In this document: piece by piece, positions 34,101 to 43,990 of the stretch | How the letters are laid out: every line of letters begins with the position of its first letter | Numbering within the stretch: the first letter of the stretch is position 1 | Source: Cladopsammia gracilis | Lineage: Eukaryota > Cnidaria > Anthozoa > Scleractinia > Dendrophylliidae | Direction: 5' to 3' | Assembly (NCBI GenBank): GCA_022457155.1 | Contig: JAJGOT010001053.1 | Location: 25,960 to 89,959, forward strand | Length of the DNA: 64,000 nt | Program-made: the position numbers and the translations under genes | Notes under the pieces: model-generated | The model's input: the letters and a program-made list of their open reading frames with translations, nothing else | What the model was told of the DNA's origin: nothing | Database searches by the model: none

Positions 34101-34452
34101 TGTCTGAGAAGGATTCTGAGGATCAGATGGCAACAAAGAATATCTAACAACAGGGTAGTGGAGATGGCAGACATCAACAACATCAGCTGTGAGATACGAC
34201 GGAGAAGGTGGAATTGGCTAGGACATGTACTAAGGAAAGAAGACGAGAATGATTGTTTTACAGCATTGGGGTGGGCACCCGAGGGACGGAGAGCAAGGAG
34301 GAGACAGAAGACAACATGGAAAAGGACGGTTGAAAAAGAGAGGGAGAGAGCGGGATGGACAAGCTGGAATGTGGTGAAAGCAGCAGCCCGAAACAGAGAG
34401 CATTGGTCAGAAAGCGTGACGGCCTTATGCGACTACTGGCCCGATGAGACAA

Positions 34453-34483
<31 letters not shown>
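31180..34483 (+). mobile_element. RTE-type LINE, duplicated copy with an extra stop
   Basis: Same insertion as 17,032-20,326, copied with the module: identical flanks and 13-bp duplications (31,167-31,179 and 34,484-34,496). It shares the two TAA codons (about 32,357 and 32,894) and the ATGAATGG frameshift near 33,320. It also has a private TAG at 31,610-31,612 (Tyr in the other copies), which truncates the endonuclease near its start. The tail is three TGA units longer. It is not an independent retrotransposition. Confidence 0.93.
31427..34457 (+). pseudogene. RTE EN-RT frame, broken into five parts
   Basis: Segments: 31,427-31,612 (leader to the private TAG), 31,625-32,359 (endonuclease core with GDLNANVGS and SDH), 32,432-32,896 (basic linker), 32,999-33,334 (first RT motifs) and 33,318-34,457 (RT core with FADD at about 33,666, and C-terminal domain). 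All catalytic motifs are present but not in one frame, so the protein cannot be made intact. Confidence 0.88.
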
Positions 34484-34485
<2 letters not shown>

Positions 34486-34496
34486 AACTGGAATCC

Positions 34497-36917
34497 GCTT
34501 CAATCCTTGCAATCCTGCGCTTTATCTCCAAACTACTACTTTTGGTTTGTACTATAGGATCTTTTTATCCAACTAAATTGTATATTTTGTGCCCTTTGGC
34601 GAAAAAACGTGGAAATAAGTTGGGCGAAATTTTGCCATTTCGGCAGGATAGTGTCAGTCATTACTATGCATTTACGAAGAGTATTCACGAAGTGCGGTGG
34701 CTAAAACCGAAAATTCCGGAAAAATTGACGAAGAGGCTCCGTAATGTTTCTCTTAGGAGCCAACAAATGTCTCATAAGTTATGATAAGCAAACAATTTAT
34801 TTGTCGATCTGACAAACATTAGCTAAGCAAAGGCAACGAACTAAAGCAGCTTAAAATAGACTGAGCCGTTATAACGCACGCATTGTGATTCCAGATAAAT
34901 GTCAGGATTCACACTGCCTCTCCTGCAAACAAAGGCAACTTTGATTTCAAGTTAAACTGTAATCCACCTCAATCCTTGCAATCCTGCGCTTTATCTCTAA
35001 ACTACTACTTTTGTTTTGTACTATAGGATCTTTTTATCCAACTAAGTTGTATATTTTGTGCCATTTGGTGATATAACGTGGAAATAAGTTTCGCGATATT
35101 TTGCTATTTCGGCGGGACAGTGTCATTACTATGCATTTACGATCAGTATTCACGAAGTGCGACGGCTAAAACCGATAATGCCCGAAATATTGACGAAGAG
35201 GCTCCGTAATGTTTCTCCTAGGAGCCAAGAAATGACTCATAAGTTATGACAAGCAAACCATTTAGCTTTCTACCTTACAACCATTGACTAAGCAAATGGA
35301 ACGAAGTAATTCAGCTCAAAATAGTCTGAGCCGTTTTAACGCACGCATTTTGGTTTCAGATAAATGTCACGATTGACACTGCCTCCCCAGCAAACGAAGG
35401 CAACTTTGGTTTCCAGCTTAACTGGTATCCACTTCAATCCTTGCAATCCTGCGCTTTTTCTCCAAACTACTACTTTTATTTTGTACCATAGGTTCTTTTT
35501 ATCCAACTAAGTTGTATATTTTGTGCCATTTGGCGATATAACGTGGAAATAAGTTAAGCGACATTTTGCGATTTCGGCGGGACAGTGTCATCAGTATGCA
35601 TTTACGAAGAGTATTCACGAAGTGCGACGACTGAAACCGAAAATGCCCGTAATATTGACAAAGAGACTCCGTAATGTTTCTCGTAGGAGCCAAGAAATGA
35701 CTCATAAGTTATGACAAGCAAACCATTTAGCTTTCTACCTTACAAACATTGACTAAGCAAATGGAACGAAGTAAATCAGCTAAAAATAGACTGAGCGGTT
35801 ATAACGCACGCATTTTGGTTTCAGATAAATGTCACGATTGACACTGCCTCTCCAGGAAACAAATTCAACTATATATCAAGCTAAATCTTAATCCACTTCA
35901 ATCCTTGCAATCCTGCGCTTTGTCTCCAAACTACTACTTTTATTTTGTACTATAGGATATGTTTACCCAACCAAGTTGTATATTTTGTGCCCTTTGGCGA
36001 TATAACGTGGAAATAAGTTGGGCGAAATTTTGCCATTTCGGCAGGACAGTGTCAGTCATTACTATGCATTTACGAAGAGTATTCACGAAGTGCGGCGGCT
36101 AAAACCGAAAATTCCGAAACAATTGACGAAGAGGCTCCGTAATGTTTCTCCTAGGAGCCAAGAAATGACTCATAAGTTATGACAAGCAAACCTTTTAGCT
36201 TTCTATGTTACAAACGTTGACTAAGCAAATGCAACAAAGTAAAGCGGCTCAAAATAGACTGAGCCGTTATAACGCACGCATTTTGGTTTCAGATAAATGT
36301 CACGATTCACACTGCTTCTCCAGCAAACAAAGGCAACTTTGATTTTCAGCTAAACTGTAATCCACTTCAATCCTTGCAATCCTGCGCTTTATCTCCAAAC
36401 TACTACTTTTGTTTTGTACTATAGGATCTTTTTATCCAACTAAGTTGTATATTTTGTGCCATTTGGCGATATAACGTGGAAATAAGTTAAGCGACATTTT
36501 GCCATTTCGGCGGGACAGTATCATTACTATGCATTTACGAAGAGTATTCACGAAGTGCGACGGCTAAAACCGAAAATGCCGGAATATTGACGAAGAGGCT
36601 CCGTAATTTTTCTCCTAGGAGCCAACAAATGTCTCATAAGTTATGATAAGCAAACAATATATTTTTCGATCTGACAAACATTAGCTTAGCAAATGCAACG
36701 AACTAAAGCAAATTAAAATAGACTGAACCATTATAACGCACGCATTGTGGTTTCAGATAAATGTCACGATTGACACTGCCTCTCCGGCAAACAAAGGCAA
36801 CTTTGATTTCACCTAAACTGTAATCCACTTCAATCCTTGTAATCCTGAGCTTTATCTTCAAACTACTACTTTTGTTTTGTACTATAGGATCATTTTATCC
36901 AACGAAGTTGTGTATTT
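34497..36917 (+). repeat. ~465-bp tandem repeat, about 5.2 monomers
   Basis: The CAATCCTTG marker occurs at 34,501, 34,970, 35,435, 35,899, 36,368 and 36,831, with periods of 463-469. The block is about 1.4 kb longer than its counterpart at 20,340-21,362, which is three monomers. The last two periods match the counterpart closely. Confidence 0.94.
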
Positions 36918-37448
36918 TAAAGTCTCACTTTTCCGCACACCAGATCTCAAAATCGTCATATTGGCCTCAAATCATCGCCAAAAAGCGAAAACAGTGCCAT
37001 TTCTATGAAAAGTGCACAAAACGCACGTTTGGGGCCGTGCTGAGCATATATTGGCAAAGTCTCACTTTTGACCTAATCAGATCTCGAAATCGTCGTAATG
37101 GCCTCAAATCATCACCAAGCGAAAACAGTGGCATTTCCATGAAAAGTGCACAACTCCCACGTTTGTTGCCATGCGGAGAAAATTTTGGCTAAATCTCACT
37201 TTTGAGCACACCAGATCTCAAAATTGTCGTACTACTCTCAAATCTACGCCAAATCGAGAAAACAGCGCGATTTCTATGAAAAGTGCACAAAACGCTCGTT
37301 TGGGGCCTTGCGGAGCAACTTTTGTCGAAATCTCACTTTTCCGCACACCAGATCTCAAAATCTTCGTACTGGCCTCAAATCATCGCCAAATCTGGAAAAC
37401 AATGCGATTTCTATGAAAAGTGCACAAAACGCACGTTTGGGGCCGTAC
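36918..37448 (+). repeat. Old satellite monomers (subfamily B), about four
   Basis: Counterpart of 21,363-21,893, with the same shortened monomer and the same junction into the dead L1. Confidence 0.92.
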
Positions 37449-38743
37449 GATGTTTGGAAGTACCTGTTTCTTTCTGCAATCCCATAAATACAATTTACCA
37501 ATTAATATCAGATAATTTAACAAGGGACATTTTGACATCGTTATTCCAATTATAACCTCTCGTAAACGCAACCCGTGAAATCCCTTTGTTATTGTTAAAT
37601 AATACTGTTCAACATTTTTCCACAACATATGTGAGTGTCGACAGTAAAAGAGAAAGTGATATAATCTTTCATGTTCAGTCTTGCAGAAAGTACATTTGTC
37701 ATGCTGGAGATATCCAATTTTAAAAAGTTTTGCATTGATGTAAAGTATATAAGTATAAACCCACTGAAGTTCTTAAATACTTCTAGTTCTTCAAATAGCG
37801 TTTTTGCAGAATTTTTATCAGCCAGGGTTGCTGTGGTATCGTCTGCGTATTGCAATAGCTTGAATTCATAATTTCCTATTTTAATTTCTTTGATATCAAC
37901 ATTTTGACGAATGGAGATTGCCAAGCTTTCAACAGCTAAGATAAAGCGGTAGGGGGACAAGGGATCACCCTGCCTCACACCACTTTCCAAAGTAAAATAG
38001 TCTGATGCCTTCCCATTATTTATTACACAGCTTTGAATATTTGTATAAAACATTTTGAGCCAATTTATAAAATTTTTGGACAAAACTAAAGGCCTCAAGG
38101 CAACTGACAAGATAATGCCATTCTAAAGTGTCGAAAGCTTTTTTAAAGTCAATGGAAATCAAGATACCTCGAATATTGCTACTGTCTGTAAATTCCATTA
38201 TATCGAAAATTGATCGAATAGTCTCACCAAAATAGCGATCTTCAACATAACCTGTTTGATTATGATGTATGATATTCGGTAAAACTTTCTTTAATCTTAA
38301 AGCAATCACTTTTGAAATTATTGATTGGACTCCAATTTTCAATGAGAGTTCGATTTTTATGTTGCTTTTCTATAAGAGTAATAATTGCTTTTCTTTGAGA
38401 GCTAGACATTTCGCCGTGGTTGAAACACTCCCTCACACATTCCCTTAATGGATCACAAATTAATTCCCAGCAACTTTTGTAAAATTCTATTAGTATTCCA
38501 TCATTACCAGGAGATTTGTTACTCTCAAAACTGTTAAGAATGGCTGTAATTTCTTCAACAAATATTTCTCTTTCACAAGATTGTTTTTGTTCTTCTGATA
38601 ATCTTGGTATCTTCAAATTATTTAAAAATTTGTTTCCATTTTCTTTATCCTCATCTGTTACGTTTGATTGATACAAGCTATGGTAAAAACGTTTTTATTC
38701 GTTCAGTATCCCAGAAAGATCAGATGTAATGGCACCACTTATT
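37449..38743 (-). pseudogene. Dead L1/Tx1-clade ORF2, minus strand, copy 2, 3' part
   Basis: Counterpart of 21,894-23,188, differing at only a handful of positions: GCTTGAATTC for GCTTGGCTTC near 37,862, CCCTTAATGG for CCATTAATGG near 38,443, and ATCTTCAAATT for ATATTCAAATT near 38,610. It carries the zinc knuckle and RT motifs including YADD. It is split from its 5' part by insertion of the intact L1. Confidence 0.88.
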
Positions 38744-38756
38744 AATAGTATTCTTA
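38744..38756 (+). repeat. L1 target-site duplication, 5' copy
   Basis: AATAGTATTCTTA, repeated at 43,978-43,990 after the poly(A). The uninterrupted paralogue at 23,189 proves it is a duplication. The implied first nick is on the minus strand at TATT/AATAAG, close to the L1 endonuclease preference TTTT/AA. Confidence 0.95.
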
Positions 38757-38842
38757 GGATGGGGGAGAGAGGCTTGCAAATGGCGGACGTGTAGTCTTAG
38801 ACTCCGCAACTTTTAAGAGGTAAATATGACAAAAAGTTCGTA
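38757..38842 (+). promoter_or_regulatory. L1 5' UTR with YY1-like motif and two small upstream ORFs
   Basis: It starts GGATGGGGGAGAGAGG, then AAATGGCGG (38,778-38,786), which fits the YY1 core and lies about 22 nt from the element start. Human L1 has a similar layout (G-rich start followed by a YY1 site near +13). An 11-codon upstream ORF runs 38,759-38,794, with the YY1-like ATG in frame. A 5-codon ORF runs 38,826-38,843, and its TAA overlaps the ORF1 ATG as TAATG. Confidence 0.5.
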
Positions 38843-39793
38843 ATGAATAAGAAAAACCAACCCAAAGGCGGGATAATACGTAAAAGAGAGGATCTTAGTA
38901 GCTTAAGCAGCGAAAACTCGCAAGGAAGTCCCGAAGCTAAACGTTCGGGTGAAGCTCTCATGGCGGCGATGAATAAAGATGGCGCCATCGAAGAAGACGA
39001 AACAAGAACACACAATCAAAACCCAGCTCTGGCGGCTATCTGGGAAGCAGTAGTAAGAATTGAAGCCAACACCAATTTCCTGATAAATGAACACAAAGCA
39101 TTGCAAAAGAATTACGAAGAGCTTCAAAAGAGTCTGGAATTTACGCAATCTAAAATGGACGACATGTTGAAGACGAACAAGGCATTAAAAGACAAGATGG
39201 AAACAGTGTCAAAGGAAAACAGCGTTTTAAAGGAAAAAGTGTCTCTGTTGGAAAATAAGCTAAATTCGGGCGACAAGCAGAGGACTACCTTGGAGAAAAG
39301 ATTAGACGATGCTATCCAGATGCATGATGATTTAGAACAATATACGAGAAAATTCAATCTAGAAGTACACGGAATCCCCGAAGAACCTCATGAAAGCACG
39401 GAACAAGTCATCCTTACTCTTGCAAGATGCGTGGAGATTGACCTAGAACCTGAAGATATTGACATATCACATCGAATGGGAAAAGGTAGTAGAACACCAA
39501 GGCCGATTATAGTTCGTTTTACAAATTATTACAGCAGAGATAAATTATATAAGAACCGACGAAAACTCCGCAGAGTAAATATTGGCCGTTTTATTGAAGG
39601 AGCAGAAAACGTTTATATTAACGAAAATTTAACAGCATTTAAAGCTGGTCTATTCAAGAAAGTAAGAGATAAAAAGCGACTCAACAATGAATGGAAAGTC
39701 TGGAGCTTAGATGGAAAAATCTTTGTTAAGACAGATCCCACGAGTAACACAGCGACTCTCATTAAAACAGAAGAAGATCTTGAGAAACTGTAG
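38843..39793 (+). CDS. L1 ORF1 protein: coiled-coil RNA-binding chaperone
   Basis: 316 residues from an ATG. In intact L1-type elements ORF1p trimerises, binds the element RNA and acts as a nucleic-acid chaperone in the cytoplasmic RNP. Visible here: a basic, Ser-rich N-terminus (1-60), a long heptad-rich helix (about 66-168, with LQKNYEELQKSLEF and LKEKVSLLENKL), then an RRM-like part starting at EQYTRKFNLEVHGIPEE (166-182), with DIDISHRMGK (206-214) and RPIIVRFTNYYSRDKLY (220-236), and a basic C-terminal domain (240-300). Length and order fit L1/Tx1 ORF1. No CCHC knuckle is present. ORF2 follows after about 305 nt. I chose this ATG because it is the first in frame and overlaps the stop of a tiny upstream ORF. 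Confidence 0.88.
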   Translation: MNKKNQPKGGIIRKREDLSSLSSENSQGSPEAKRSGEALMAAMNKDGAIEEDETRTHNQNPALAAIWEAVVRIEANTNFLINEHKALQKNYEELQKSLEFTQSKMDDMLKTNKALKDKMETVSKENSVLKEKVSLLENKLNSGDKQRTTLEKRLDDAIQMHDDLEQYTRKFNLEVHGIPEEPHESTEQVILTLARCVEIDLEPEDIDISHRMGKGSRTPRPIIVRFTNYYSRDKLYKNRRKLRRVNIGRFIEGAENVYINENLTAFKAGLFKKVRDKKRLNNEWKVWSLDGKIFVKTDPTSNTATLIKTEEDLEKL

Positions 39794-40098
39794 ACCTATT
39801 GATCGCAAAATATTATTATCCTTATTATTTCTTTCTTTACCAAAAGAAACTAGATTTTAATAACATATATTTACCTCTTGAACCGCGACAAAATTTGTTT
39901 TTTGACCGTGCTAATTTGCATTTGGCCAAATCGGTTAGACTGTATACCCCAAGAGAGTTAATTGTTTCCGGTGAGCTGTGTGATAATTGTATTGTTGCTT
40001 TTGTAAGTAACTCATTTGTTCTGTATTGCTTAGGGTCTCTGTAACATATTAACATTTTTTTTTTCAGCTAAGTTAATTAATAAGTATTCAATGTGTCG
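39794..40098 (+). other. ORF1-ORF2 spacer of the L1
   Basis: About 305 nt, AT-rich, with stops in the ORF2 frame, so ORF2 is not translated by readthrough. An 81-codon open stretch inside (39,799-40,044) has no recognisable domain and begins at a non-ATG codon. A T-rich run sits near 40,052-40,065. Confidence 0.7.
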
Positions 40099-43000
40099 AT
40101 GTCGTTGTTGAAAATTTTGTCGCTTAATGTACGAGGTCTAAGGAATCAAGAGAAAAGAAGGTCAATATTCTCATATTTGAAAAACCAAAAAGCTGCCGTT
40201 TATCTTCTTCAGGAAACTTTTTCAAATGTAAAGGACGAGAAGATCTGGTCGGCAGAATGGGGAGGTCAGATATTCTATTCACACGGCTCGGATCACTCCA
40301 GAGGTGTGTGCATTCTCATAAAGCCTAATAGTTTATTCTCTGCGGAAGAAGTAGAAGGCGATTCTAATGGAAGATTTATAATATTACGCCTAAAAATTGG
40401 TCAGAATATTCTCAATATTGTAAATATTTATGCCCCGACAGATTACCGTGAGCAATTAGAATTCATAGATTCACTCAGCAAGAAAATTATATCGTTAACT
40501 GACACTTCTAATCTAATAATTGCGGGTGATTGGAATACAACTTTAACTGCCACAGATAAGCAGGGTGGCTTGCCCTGGAAAGAGACAAACTATAGAAATT
40601 CGTTAATCTATTTCATGAGGGAAGTTAATCTTGTAGACATTTATCGTGTAATTCACCCCAAAAATAGATCTTATACATACGAATCTAAAGCCTTGAAGCT
40701 AAAATCACGTCTAGATTTTTTCTTAGTAAGTGGCAAATTTACTTCTAATACTAAAAAAGTGGAAACGCGGGCATCGATTGCACCCGATCATAAAGCGATA
40801 TTTTTAAGTATAAAGTTAGATGATGAATTCAAACGAGGTCCGGGAATTTGGAAATTTAACAACACCCTGCTTGAAGATGAAAATTACATAAAAATGATAA
40901 AAGATTGTTATCCTCAAATCCTGCGCAAATATGATGAAGTAGATGATAAACAATTACTCTGGGAATTAATCAAAATGGAAATCAGATCGGAAACGATGCG
41001 TTATTCCAAAAGGAAAACGAATCAATTAAAAACGCGTGAGTTCACCATCCAACGCAAAATAGAGGAGCTAGATTCCAAAATTTGTAATGACGTCTGTCTC
41101 GACCAATGTTTATTATCAGAATATGAAAGCTTAAAGAAAGAGTTAAATGAAATATACGAAATAAAAGGCAGGGGTGCAATCTTTAGATCTAAAGTCAAAT
41201 GGATCGAAAAAGGAGAAAAACCAACAAGATATTTCTTCAACTTAGAGAAAAAGAATTTTGAAAAGAAAATAATCACACAGCTGAAAATTGGAGATGACGA
41301 GATTGTGTCAGACTTTAAACAAATAAACAAAGAAATTGAATCTTTTTTTACAGACTTTTACAAGTCAAATTTTGATGCTCAAAACCAAACGGACGCTCAA
41401 GAAAAATTTAAAGAATTTGTAGAAAATTTAGAAACCACTAAACTCTCCGAGCAAGAAAAAGAAGAGTTGGAATGTGAACTAAGCTTAGATGAACTTAAAA
41501 ATGCTCTTAAAGGTTTTCAGAATAACAAAACTCCCGGCGAGGACGGATTTACAAAAGAATTCTACGAGACTTTTTTCGATCTCTTAGGCAACGCTCTGCT
41601 GGATTCTCTAAATGCAGCTTACGGCTACGGCAAGCTATCTATATCTCAAAGACGAGGAATTATTTCCTTGATACCAAAGGATGAAAATTACCTAATCGTA
41701 CTAACAAATTGGCGACCAATAACTCTGCTAAACGTAGATTATAAGATCCTTAGTAGGGCAATTGCCAAGAGAATAGAGCCGACATTATCTAAACTGATCC
41801 ACACAGATCAAACAGGTTTTATTAAGGAAAGGTTCATCGGGCAAAATATACGATTATTAACCGACCTTATGGAATTCACAGATATTAAAAAAATTCCAGG
41901 AATTTTGCTATTTGTCGACTTCGAAAAAGCCTTTGACACCATAGAATGGGAATTTATACAGAAGGTCCTAAAATTATTTAACTTCGGCCCGGTAATTAGA
42001 AAATGGATCTCAATTCTTTATAATGATGTAGAAAGTGGCGTAATAAATGGTGGCTTTATGACCAATTTCTTTAAAATTTCAAGAGGCGTACGACAGGGGT
42101 GTCCTTTAAGTCCCCTCCTATTTGTTTTAGCTGTGGAGATTTTAGCTGAAAAAATAAGACAATCTTCAAGTTGCAGAGGAATAGAGCTCCCGCGATCCAT
42201 AGAAGCCAAAATAAGTCAATTTGCAGACGACACCACCTTGATTTGTAAAGATGTAAATGCTCTAAAGGAAAACATGAAAGTTCTAAGCGATTTTCGTGAT
42301 ATTTCTGGCCTTAAATTAAACAAAAAGAAAACTAAAGCAATGTGGATCGGCTCAGCCAAAGAAAATAAAACTAAACCCCTAAATTTTCATTCCTCTCAAG
42401 AACCAATTAAAACTTTAGGTGCGAACGTATCTTACAATCAGGATAAAAACAACAATTTAAATTTCTTTGTCAAAATCCACAAGATGGATGTTAGGCTTAA
42501 CATGTGGCAAACGCGAGATTTAACTATGTTTGGCCGCACGATGTTAGTTAAAGCGCTAGGCATATCCAAATTGGTCTATGTTGCATCCATGCTCTGTGTT
42601 CCTGACACAGTTATTAAAACAACCCAAGAAAAAATCTTTAAATTCCTATGGAAGAACAAAATGGACAAAGTAAAACGATCAGTTATTCTCCAACCCCTTT
42701 CGTGCGGTGGGTTAAATCTCCCAAATTTTAGAACAGTAGTTAAATCCTTACGTTTATGTTGGTTGGGCAGATTATTAAATAGCTCTAACGAGTCTTGGCA
42801 AGCAATCCCGAATGCGTTTTTCAATAAATACGGAGGATTATCTTTTATACTAAAATGCAACTATGACTCTAAATACTTAGACAATAACCTCCCACTGTTC
42901 TACCGTGAAATGTTGGACTTTTTCAAAGAATTGCGTGATAATTATCCCGATGTTTATGAAAGTGAATTTATAATCTGGAACAACAAAGAGATAACAATAG

Positions 43001-43827
43001 AGAATAAGACGATCTTCTGGAGACAACTTTTTGAAAAACAAATATATTTTGTGCAAGACTTACTGGATGAAAACGGAAAGTTTTTATCTCTTGAACAACT
43101 CCAGTCTAAATATAATCTGCATCTAAATTTCATACACTATTTTCAACTCATTGCCGCAATCCCTAACTACTTAAAAAATAAAGCAAAAAATAAAACTACT
43201 ATAAATAAAGATATTATTGATGAATTTGATATATTCCATCTATCCGAAAAAAAATCACTTATATTAACTAAATTACGTTGCAAAGACTTTTATAAGTTAT
43301 TCCAAGAAAATCTTAAAACTGAACCTACTGCCGTCAAGACCTGGTCCAAACACCTTCCCAATTTTTCTCAAAATTGGAACAAGACATTTGAAAACATCTA
43401 TAAAATGACTATAGATAATAAACTAAGAGAATTTGCTTTTAAGCTGTTTCATCGTATATTAGTTACGAATAAGGAACTTGTGAGATTTAAAATAAAAAAT
43501 GATAATAAGTGCTTTCAATGCCAGAATACTGACTCATTAGAGCATACCTTCTTGGAGTGTCCCATTAATACTGAATTTTACCAAAACATTTTATCGTGGT
43601 TCAACAAATTAAACAAAACACAAATAAATTTTTCGAATGAGCAAATTGTACTTCAAGATTACATACTTCCCGCCTCGTTACACCATTGCACATGTCGCCA
43701 ACTAGATCTTCTGGTCCTTCTCGTGAAAAAGTATCTATATTCTTGTAAAATTACTGAAATACGCCCAATCTGCTCACAATTTATAACTAAGTTACAAACA
43801 CAATGGAGAATTGAGAATCTAATCTAA
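40099..43827 (+). CDS. L1 ORF2 protein: endonuclease-reverse transcriptase
   Basis: 1,242 residues from ATG at 40,099; a GTG two codons earlier is in frame but not a likely start. It nicks target DNA and reverse-transcribes the element RNA at the nick. Endonuclease: LSLNVRGL (Asn10), LLQETF (Glu39), YAPTD, AGDWNTTL, and APDH before residue 240. RT: NWRPITLLNVDYKIL (from 537), FVDFEKAFDT (Asp607), GVRQGCPLSPLLF, FADD (708-711, with Phe for the more common Tyr). C-terminus: a Cys-x2-Cys-x7-His-x4-Cys knuckle (Cys1138, Cys1141, His1149, Cys1154). All catalytic residues I can check are present and the frame is unbroken. The length fits L1/Tx1 ORF2. Confidence 0.95.
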   Translation: MSLLKILSLNVRGLRNQEKRRSIFSYLKNQKAAVYLLQETFSNVKDEKIWSAEWGGQIFYSHGSDHSRGVCILIKPNSLFSAEEVEGDSNGRFIILRLKIGQNILNIVNIYAPTDYREQLEFIDSLSKKIISLTDTSNLIIAGDWNTTLTATDKQGGLPWKETNYRNSLIYFMREVNLVDIYRVIHPKNRSYTYESKALKLKSRLDFFLVSGKFTSNTKKVETRASIAPDHKAIFLSIKLDDEFKRGPGIWKFNNTLLEDENYIKMIKDCYPQILRKYDEVDDKQLLWELIKMEIRSETMRYSKRKTNQLKTREFTIQRKIEELDSKICNDVCLDQCLLSEYESLKKELNEIYEIKGRGAIFRSKVKWIEKGEKPTRYFFNLEKKNFEKKIITQLKIGDDEIVSDFKQINKEIESFFTDFYKSNFDAQNQTDAQEKFKEFVENLETTKLSEQEKEELECELSLDELKNALKGFQNNKTPGEDGFTKEFYETFFDLLGNALLDSLNAAYGYGKLSISQRRGIISLIPKDENYLIVLTNWRPITLLNVDYKILSRAIAKRIEPTLSKLIHTDQTGFIKERFIGQNIRLLTDLMEFTDIKKIPGILLFVDFEKAFDTIEWEFIQKVLKLFNFGPVIRKWISILYNDVESGVINGGFMTNFFKISRGVRQGCPLSPLLFVLAVEILAEKIRQSSSCRGIELPRSIEAKISQFADDTTLICKDVNALKENMKVLSDFRDISGLKLNKKKTKAMWIGSAKENKTKPLNFHSSQEPIKTLGANVSYNQDKNNNLNFFVKIHKMDVRLNMWQTRDLTMFGRTMLVKALGISKLVYVASMLCVPDTVIKTTQEKIFKFLWKNKMDKVKRSVILQPLSCGGLNLPNFRTVVKSLRLCWLGRLLNSSNESWQAIPNAFFNKYGGLSFILKCNYDSKYLDNNLPLFYREMLDFFKELRDNYPDVYESEFIIWNNKEITIENKTIFWRQLFEKQIYFVQDLLDENGKFLSLEQLQSKYNLHLNFIHYFQLIAAIPNYLKNKAKNKTTINKDIIDEFDIFHLSEKKSLILTKLRCKDFYKLFQENLKTEPTAVKTWSKHLPNFSQNWNKTFENIYKMTIDNKLREFAFKLFHRILVTNKELVRFKIKNDNKCFQCQNTDSLEHTFLECPINTEFYQNILSWFNKLNKTQINFSNEQIVLQDYILPASLHHCTCRQLDLLVLLVKKYLYSCKITEIRPICSQFITKLQTQWRIENLI

Positions 43828-43940
43828 TCTCTTCTCAATTTATCCCTAGACCTCTATATCTTTTAGTTGGTATTTGCTCTCTTATTTATTCTTTTTTTAT
43901 GTTTTTTATGTCATATTGTAATCAGTTTTGTTTAATGTTG

Positions 43941-43977
43941 AATAAAGATGTTTGTTAAACAAAAAAAAAAAAAAAAA
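43941..43977 (+). promoter_or_regulatory. L1 polyadenylation signal and poly(A) tail
   Basis: AATAAA at 43,941-43,946, then a pure A tract from 43,961. The last two A bases of the tract can equally belong to the target duplication. Confidence 0.92.
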
Positions 43978-43990
43978 AATAGTATTCTTA
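43978..43990 (+). repeat. L1 target-site duplication, 3' copy
   Basis: AATAGTATTCTTA, followed by TATGTTTTTTGACG as at the uninterrupted site (23,202). Confidence 0.95.

Larger units (their letters stand above)
38757..43977 (+). mobile_element. Intact L1/Tx1-clade LINE, recent nested insertion
   Basis: A 5,221-bp element with a short 5' UTR, ORF1 and ORF2 both open, a 3' UTR, AATAAA and a poly(A) tail. It lies plus-strand inside an older minus-strand L1. With no stop or frameshift in either ORF and a perfect 13-bp target duplication it looks young and possibly still competent. It is absent from the otherwise near-identical module at 21.9-24.0 kb, so it inserted after that duplication or was not carried by it. 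Confidence 0.95.

Noticed and set aside
38797..39015. Minus-strand frames overlapping L1 ORF1
   Set aside because: Antisense to a well-supported ORF1 with no domain of their own.
39799..40044. 81-codon frame between ORF1 and ORF2 of the intact L1
   Set aside because: It starts at a non-ATG codon, is AT-rich, has no recognisable motif and lies in the normal inter-ORF spacer.
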